Shown here one piece after another: positions 58,868-64,000 of a stretch of 64,000 nt of DNA. The position numbers were made by a program, and so were the translations under genes. Under the pieces are notes generated by a model that made no database searches, was not told where the DNA came from, and worked only from the letters and a program-made list of their open reading frames with translations. Numbering within the stretch: the stretch's first letter is position 1; the number at the start of each line of letters is the position of its first letter. This DNA is from Gammaproteobacteria bacterium (lineage in GTDB: Bacteria > Pseudomonadota > Gammaproteobacteria > Pseudomonadales > Halieaceae): NCBI GenBank assembly GCA_030433415.1, contig JAUIMF010000007.1:21130-85129 (forward strand), in the 5' to 3' direction.

Positions 58868-59326
58868 ATGCCAAGACTGTTTGCCACCCCCGCTGAGTTG
58901 CTCGCCTGCGAACCAGGCCCCCTGGGAGTCAGTGACTGGATGACCGTTGAACAGGATCGCATCGACACCTTTGCCGACGCCACCGACGACCATCAGTGGA
59001 TTCATGTGGACCCGGAGAAGGCGGCGGACGGACCCTACGGAGGCACCATCGCCCACGGCTACCTCACGCTCAGCCTGGTCAATCGTTTTCTGCCCGAGAT
59101 CATCGAAGTCCGGGGGATCTCCATGGGCGTGAACTACGGCTGTGACAAGGTCCGTTTTCCCGCCACAGTGCCCGTGGGTGCCCGGGTGCGCGGCAGCGGC
59201 GAGCTGATCAAGACCGAGTCCATCAAGGGCTGCGTGCAGTCCACGGTGCGCGTCAGCGTCGAGGTCGAGGGGCAGGACCGCCCCGCCTGCGTCGCCGATA
59301 CGATCAGCCGTTACTACCCCGCCTGA
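58868..59326 (+). CDS. MaoC-like enoyl-CoA hydratase (single hotdog)
   Basis: 152 aa from the ATG at 58868 (AAGGA upstream); a longer frame begins inside hsaD. Hydratase-2 motif DATDDHQWIHVDPE then YGGTIAHGYLTLSLVNRF. Closely similar in layout to the gene at 15129. It likely hydrates an enoyl-CoA in the side-chain or HIP propionate beta-oxidation. Next to a CoA ligase, so perhaps a separate short pathway (ligase then hydratase). Specific substrate unknown. Confidence 0.8.
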   Translation: MPRLFATPAELLACEPGPLGVSDWMTVEQDRIDTFADATDDHQWIHVDPEKAADGPYGGTIAHGYLTLSLVNRFLPEIIEVRGISMGVNYGCDKVRFPATVPVGARVRGSGELIKTESIKGCVQSTVRVSVEVEGQDRPACVADTISRYYPA

Positions 59327-59336
59327 GAACGGTCCC

Positions 59337-60941
59337 ATGAACAAGCTGGACCTGACGCGCCGTGAAGACCGTATTCTGCCGCTGATGCTGACGCGGCAGG
59401 CCCGGGACAACGGTTCCGCCGAGTTCCTCATCACCGACGACCGCCGCATCAGCTTTGCCGAAGCTGATGATTTGGCGAATCGCCTGGCGGCGGGTCTGCG
59501 TGCCCATGGTGTGCGCCGTGGTGATCATGTGGCGTTTCTGCTCAAGAATGGCTGGGAGCCGGTCATCACGGCGCTGGCGGTGAACAAGCTTGGCGCCCTG
59601 TGGATTCCCGTGAACACCGACTACAAGGGCGCCTGGCTCGCTGATACGCTGACGCGTAGCCGCTGTCGGGTCCTTGTCTCTGAGGAGAGTCTCGCGGATC
59701 GACTGAATGCCCTTGATACGATTCCCGCAGAGTTACCTGTGATTCTGAAAGGCGACCCGCAAGCTATCGATGGCGGCGTCGGTCTCGACACCCTGCTGAG
59801 CAGTGCCCCGCTGACACCGGACTACAGCGCCATGACATGCGGCGACAGCTGTGCGGTGCTCTGGACATCGGGCACCACGGGAAAATCCAAAGGCGTGCTC
59901 CAGAGTCACAACAGTTGGATTCGGCCCATCGCGGACTCTGCTTCGATCTACTACGCCTCGCGCCCCGGGGATGTGATCTACAACGTACTTCCGCTGTACA
60001 ACTCGGCGGCCTGGATGACCGCCGTGTTTCGCGCGCTGTACGAAGGTCTGCCGGTGGTCATCGAAGAGCAGTTCAGCGTCACAACTTTCTGGGACCGCAT
60101 CCGCGAGTTTGGCGCAACACAGACCTTCACCCTGGGTGCCATGCACAGCTTTCTGTTCAATGCGCCCGAGCGCCCCGATGACGCAGACAATCCCCTGCGC
60201 GTTGCCCAGATGGTGCCAATGGCGGCATCCATGCGGGAGCCTTTTGCGCGGCGTTTTGGCGTCGACATCCTGCCGCTGGGCTTTGGCCAGAGCGAGTGCA
60301 TGGCGATCCTCTCGCCGATTCAGTACATGTACGATCTGCCAGAAAATGCCCTGGGCCACCCGCTTAACGACACGGAGCTCGCACTCCTGGACGATGACCT
60401 GCAACCCTGCGGCGAGGGCCAGCCGGGCGAATTATGCATCCGGCCCCTGGCCGATCACGTGCTGATGAACGGGTATCTGGATGATGAAGCAGCGACCGAG
60501 GCGGCCTTCGCCGGCGGCTGGTACCACACCGGCGACCTGCTGAAGTATGTCGACGGCCACTACTATTTTGTTGATCGAAAACGCGATGCGCTGCGCTTTG
60601 GTGGCCGCAACATCAGCTCCATCGAAGTCGAGTCCGTCGTACGACGGCATCCCGATGTCGCCGATGTGGCGGCCTTTGGATTCCCCGCCAAGGATTCTCC
60701 CGGCGAATCGGAGCTGGCCTTGCATGTCGTCCTCAAGGCCGACGCAGCGCCAACGCACGAAGACATTGCCCGGTTCATCAACGACAACGCGCCGTATTTT
60801 TTTGTGCCCCGGTATATGGAGTTCGTGACGGAGCTGCCCTACACGCCGACGCAGAAAGTGCAGAAGTACCGCCTGCGGGATCGCGGCATTACCGACGCGA
60901 CCTGGAGCCAGCGGGAGTCGGGCTTCGAAATCAGGCGTTAG
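59337..60941 (+). CDS. AMP-forming acyl-CoA ligase (CaiC/bile acid ligase-like)
   Basis: 534 aa. ATP-binding LWTSGTTGKSKGVLQSH, 'GFGQSECM', 'GWYHTGDLLKYVDGHYYFVDRKRDALRFGGRNIS' is the adenylate hinge region (seen in short parts: HTGDLL, DRKRDALRFGGRNIS), and C-terminal Lys in PYTPTQKVQKYRLR. It resembles crotonobetaine/carnitine- and bile acid-CoA ligases. In the context, a steroid carboxylate or HIP-derived acid is plausible. It ends eight bases before the convergent crotonase gene. Confidence 0.8.
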   Translation: MNKLDLTRREDRILPLMLTRQARDNGSAEFLITDDRRISFAEADDLANRLAAGLRAHGVRRGDHVAFLLKNGWEPVITALAVNKLGALWIPVNTDYKGAWLADTLTRSRCRVLVSEESLADRLNALDTIPAELPVILKGDPQAIDGGVGLDTLLSSAPLTPDYSAMTCGDSCAVLWTSGTTGKSKGVLQSHNSWIRPIADSASIYYASRPGDVIYNVLPLYNSAAWMTAVFRALYEGLPVVIEEQFSVTTFWDRIREFGATQTFTLGAMHSFLFNAPERPDDADNPLRVAQMVPMAASMREPFARRFGVDILPLGFGQSECMAILSPIQYMYDLPENALGHPLNDTELALLDDDLQPCGEGQPGELCIRPLADHVLMNGYLDDEAATEAAFAGGWYHTGDLLKYVDGHYYFVDRKRDALRFGGRNISSIEVESVVRRHPDVADVAAFGFPAKDSPGESELALHVVLKADAAPTHEDIARFINDNAPYFFVPRYMEFVTELPYTPTQKVQKYRLRDRGITDATWSQRESGFEIRR

Positions 60942-60949
60942 TTCGGCGT

Positions 60950-61822
60950 TCAGTCGTCCTTCTTGTTTTCTTCGGCCATGGCCTTGGCGTCAAAGCCCGC
61001 CAACTTGTGGCCCGACACCAGATCATTGTGGGCGTGGGAAAAATGATGCCACGCAAAGGCCGCTTCCATGGCATTGCGTTTGCCCTGCAGATCCTCAACG
61101 TTGTTGACCGCCTGCTTGGTCAACGCCAGCCCCAGGCGTGGCATCGTGGCGATTTTTTCTGCCAGGGCCGTCACGTCATCCAGTAGTGTCTCGCGGGTGC
61201 TCACCTGGTTGACCATGCCCATCTGGTACGCCCGCTCTGCACTCATTTTGTTGCCAGTGAAGAGAAACTCCTTGGCAATGCGGGGATTGAGCTCGTAGGG
61301 GTGGGCGAAATACTCGACGCCGGGAATCCCCATGCGTACCACAGGGTCAGAAAAGAACGCGTCGTCGGTCGCCACAATAAGATCGCATACCCAGGCGAGC
61401 ATCAGACCGCCTGCAATACAAGCGCCCTGCACCGCAGCGATGGTGGGCTTGGGAATATCCCGCCAGCGCCGACACATGCCCAGATAGGCCTCCGCCTCGC
61501 GCACGTACAGAAACTCCCCGCCGGGTTTGTTCGCGTGGTCATACCATGAGGTCACACGCTCCTGGCTGAGGTGCACGTCACGGCCGGGGGTACCGATATC
61601 GTGCCCGGCAGAAAAGTGCTTGCCCTCACCACGCAACACGATGACCTTGACCTCGTCGTCTGCCACCGCCTTCTGAAACGCTGCGTCCAGTTCGTAGGTC
61701 ATGCGCCCGTTCTGGGCATTGTTGTAGCGGGGACGATTCATCGCGATCCAGGCAATCCCGTCCTGGGCGGAATAGGTCACGATGTTTTCTTCGATCTCGC
61801 TCGAAGGCTGGGAGTCAGTCAT
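60950..61822 (-). CDS. Enoyl-CoA hydratase-fold protein (EchA13-like), lacks both catalytic Glu
   Basis: 290 aa from the ATG at 61822. Crotonase-fold: 'WIAMNRPRYNNAQNGRM' start, GEGKHFSAGHDIG, GACIAGGLMLAWVCDLI, SDPVVRMGIPG. The two Glu residues of rat enoyl-CoA hydratase (GGGCELA and QPEI) are replaced by Met (GGLMLA) and Val (DPVV). The protein thus cannot be a classical hydratase and may be a hydrolase, isomerase or other crotonase-family enzyme. It resembles EchA13, which lies beside fadE17/18 in Mycobacterium. C-terminal tail basic (AMAEENKKDD). Function unassigned. Confidence 0.75.
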   Translation of the reverse strand: MTDSQPSSEIEENIVTYSAQDGIAWIAMNRPRYNNAQNGRMTYELDAAFQKAVADDEVKVIVLRGEGKHFSAGHDIGTPGRDVHLSQERVTSWYDHANKPGGEFLYVREAEAYLGMCRRWRDIPKPTIAAVQGACIAGGLMLAWVCDLIVATDDAFFSDPVVRMGIPGVEYFAHPYELNPRIAKEFLFTGNKMSAERAYQMGMVNQVSTRETLLDDVTALAEKIATMPRLGLALTKQAVNNVEDLQGKRNAMEAAFAWHHFSHAHNDLVSGHKLAGFDAKAMAEENKKDD

Positions 61823-61994
61823 CAAGGGTCACCGGTTAAGCGATTGTCGTGAATTCGGGTAATGGCAAGGCAGAGAACAGATCCATGCAGCGCCGATAAT
61901 AGAGGCTTGCAGTATCGGCGAGCCACCCCGGGGGAACATCCCCCAAATCGACTAGGGCACCCTGAATCGCTCGTTGTGTACAACCAGGTAGACG

Positions 61995-62645
61995 CTACTC
62001 CAGCACCACCTGCAAACTCCCCGCACGCAACCGCGCCGTAAGCTTGCAGTCGCCCGGCCCGTCGAACCACCGAACCTCAGACCCCACCAGCAGCTTGCGC
62101 TCGTCCCTTGCGCGTCCGTCAGGAGTCCTCAGGTCCGCCTCGCCCAGATCCGCGTCGAGTTCCACGCTGCCCGTGTCTGCAAGTGGTGCGGTAATGCTGA
62201 CGTCTCCCGCGGCCGCCACGAGGCTCAGACAGCCCGTGGGGCTGGCGATGTCCAGATCGCCCGCCGGGATATCGACGTCCAGCCGCTCGACCCGGGGTAT
62301 CTGAATGTCGATCACGATGTTCGCGTAGCGCGTGGCATACGCGCTTTCGGGTTCAAAGCGCAGCGTCGACCGGGCACCGTCCTGTACATGCACTACTCGC
62401 GCTTCGCTCGCATTGCTCTCACAGCGAGCGCTGGCAGGATCACAAAAGAAGCGCACCGTGGCGTGTAATTGCCCGTCGTTCGAAGGTCGAATATCGACAT
62501 CACCTGAGGGCAGCTCCAGACTCAACCGCCCGGCAACCTCCCCGTGAAATGATCCCGGCGATACGACTTCCAGCGTGCGAGCTGTCGTCGAGGCGCAGGC
62601 CGACGCCAGCAGGGCAAGAAACACAATGGGCAGGGTCCGAAGCAT
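61995..62645 (-). CDS. Putative outer-membrane/periplasmic lipoprotein, DUF4097-like
   Basis: 216 aa from the ATG at 62645 (the frame starts nine residues earlier). Signal peptide LRTLPIVFLALLASAC with lipobox LASAC. The remainder is a beta-rich repeat protein (SGDVDIRPSND, IPAGDLDIASPTG, AAGDVSITAPLADTGSVELDADLG) of the DUF4097/putative adhesin type with alternating Gly-Asp turns. It is 172 bases away from the crotonase gene and apparently unrelated to steroid chemistry. The role of such proteins is unknown. Confidence 0.65.
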   Translation of the reverse strand: MLRTLPIVFLALLASACASTTARTLEVVSPGSFHGEVAGRLSLELPSGDVDIRPSNDGQLHATVRFFCDPASARCESNASEARVVHVQDGARSTLRFEPESAYATRYANIVIDIQIPRVERLDVDIPAGDLDIASPTGCLSLVAAAGDVSITAPLADTGSVELDADLGEADLRTPDGRARDERKLLVGSEVRWFDGPGDCKLTARLRAGSLQVVLE

Positions 62646-62867
62646 GGCAACAGGTTTCCGGATAAAACCCAACAGTGCATGAACCGCGATATCCGGTGCA
62701 ATCCCGTCCGTCGCGGGATACCGGGTTTCTATCGCATTGCTGACAACTACATGTTCTCGACAATGGCTCCACCGGCGGACGGACCCCGGTGGACGGACCC
62801 CGGTTGCCCACCGGAGGCAAAGCTGGCAGCCTCAACGGCTGCTGAGCTGAACCTCCGGGGGCGTTCG

Positions 62868-64000
62868 TGAAAAATCCAAGGGGCGGCGCCTGTACCACCG
62901 TCCGCTTGCACCGAAGAAGCCTGCTCCAGGCTGCGGCCACACTGGCAACCGGCATCGCTCTCACCGGCTGCGACGACAACGTGCCGCCCCACCGCTTTAC
63001 TGCGGATGACCAGGCATCGCTCGCCAGGCAGCGCGCACAGGAACAGGCCAATCGCGGCAATGGCCCCTACGGCGTTCAGCGCTTCCAGGGTTATCGCGGC
63101 CTCGCGGCACTTCCCTGGTTCGATCTCAATGACGCGGGCGAGCTGCAACTGATTGACGACAGCGTGCCCCGCGCCATAGACGTGCATGCGCACCTGGGCA
63201 TCTCTGTACTCTTCAAACCCGAGCTGGACCTGCTCGCTCAAACCCCGCGGGTGAAACACCTGCTGGACTGCGACGCCACGACGCCCGGTTGCGATCTGGA
63301 TCTGGATATCTACATCAACGGCAACTTCGACGACGCCGAGCTCAAAACCCTCGGCCACAACACCCTCACCCAGGGTCTGTGGGGCAACGAGCGCCTGCGC
63401 ACCCACACGATTCCCAATCTGCTGCGTGAGATGAACGCCATGGGCGTCACGCAAAGCGTGGTGCTGCCCATCAAGCTGGACCTGCCCTTCGGGGACTCCC
63501 TGACCGAAGATTGGCGCAATGCCATTGCTGCCGCAGGGGCGGGTAACCGGCTGATCGCCGGTCTGTCGGTCTACCCGGGGGACGAGAACGCCATCGACGA
63601 ACTTCGCGCCCATGCGGCAACGGGCGCGCGCATGGTGAAGCTACATCCCACGGTGCAGCAGTTTTTTCCCGATGACCCCAAGGTGTTTCCCATCTACGAA
63701 GAGGCCCGGGACCTTGGTCTGGTGATCTTCTTTCATGGTGGTCGCGCCGGCATCGAACCGGGTGATCGACAACAGTACGCTCTGCCACGGCACTACAGCG
63801 CGGTGCTGCGCAACTTCCCTGAGCTACCCGTGGTAATGGGCCACGCCGGCGCCCGGGACGGCGAAGCAATGCTGGAACTCATGGCCCACGACAACTGCTG
63901 GCTGGGAATCCACGGCCAGGGCGTCACGGCGCTGCATCGCATCATTGAGCGCACCGGTGGGCGACGCCTGTTGTTCGGTACCGACTGGCCCTGGTATCAC
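62868..64000 (+). CDS. Tat-exported lipoprotein amidohydrolase (3' truncated)
   Basis: At least 377 aa, continuing past the window. The only usable start is the GTG at 62868, since an in-frame stop lies at 62844. RLHRRSLLQAAATLATGIALTGC combines a twin-Arg motif with a lipobox Cys, so a Tat lipoprotein is likely. The catalytic part has metal motifs typical of amidohydrolase_2: DVHAHLG (near residue 133), KLHPTVQQFFP, FFHGGRAG, MGHAGARDG and FGTDWPWY. Family members are ACMSD-like decarboxylases or hydrolases. No link to steroid catabolism is visible, but it could act on a periplasmic product. Confidence 0.75.

Overview
The window reads as a chromosomal segment from a Gram-negative, GC-rich gammaproteobacterium. 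A TonB-dependent outer-membrane receptor, lipoprotein signals and a WS/DGAT-type acyltransferase end point to the marine Cellvibrionales/Halieaceae-Spongiibacteraceae type, but that placement is inference. About 60 densely packed genes, many joined by ATGA/GTGA overlaps, form one large catabolic island for steroids, most likely bile salts or other steroids with an acidic side chain. Family assignments rest on my recognition of motifs and remembered homologues, not on searches.

Layout. 1-1540 (+): end of a wax ester synthase-like acyltransferase and an extended SDR. 1555-9670 (-): an operon with two acyl-CoA dehydrogenase (ACAD) pairs, a standalone DUF35 protein plus Ltp2-type steroid aldolase, a 17beta-HSD4-like SDR and IpdF/FadE30 homologues. 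9806-11192: a BaiE-like bile acid 7alpha-dehydratase homologue diverging from a 3alpha-hydroxysteroid dehydrogenase. 11189-18376 (-): TauD-like dioxygenase, class II aldolase-like protein, ChsB1-like SDR, FadA5-type thiolase, MaoC hydratase, KstD, and an HsaB-like flavin reductase with an extra MarR-like domain. 18536-23035 (+): SDR, ChsE-type ACAD pair, MFS transporter. 23012-28354: delta4-(5alpha)-KstD (-), fused double-hotdog hydratase (+), TonB receptor (+) with a clear terminator. 28460-36287: accessory genes (SDRs, CoA ligase, a frameshifted DUF1254/1214 gene and an intact relative, a sulfotransferase). 36470-41595: TetR regulator, VOC protein, SDR, ene-reductase, SnoaL-like protein, KshA-like Rieske oxygenase. 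41664-54622 (-): BaiCD-like flavoenzyme, HsaA, two Lrp/AsnC regulators, two SDRs, FadA6, an ACAD pair, EchA20, IpdC, IpdB, IpdA. 54794-60941 (+): EthD-like protein, FadD3, HsaC, HsaD, MaoC, CoA ligase. 60950-64000: crotonase-fold protein, a DUF4097-like lipoprotein and a truncated Tat-type amidohydrolase.

How they fit together. The TonB receptor and MFS protein are plausible uptake routes. HsdA, KstD, delta4-KstD, KshA, HsaA/HsaB, HsaC and HsaD make up the aerobic 9,10-seco ring A/B route. ACADs, MaoC hydratases, ChsB1-like SDR, FadA5 and Ltp2/DUF35 remove the side chain. FadD3, FadE30, IpdF, IpdC, EchA20, IpdAB, FadA6 and an ACAD pair degrade the remaining C/D rings. Genes expected but absent here are kshB and hsaE/F/G. 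The less conventional parts are the bile-acid dehydratase and reductase homologues, the rearranged hydratase/DUF35 domains, the sensor-like domain on the flavin reductase, a shared palindromic motif upstream of the two unlinked monooxygenase component genes, and the DUF1214/sulfotransferase block. No intergenic gap exceeds about 225 bases, and I see no tRNA, rRNA, IS element or CRISPR array.
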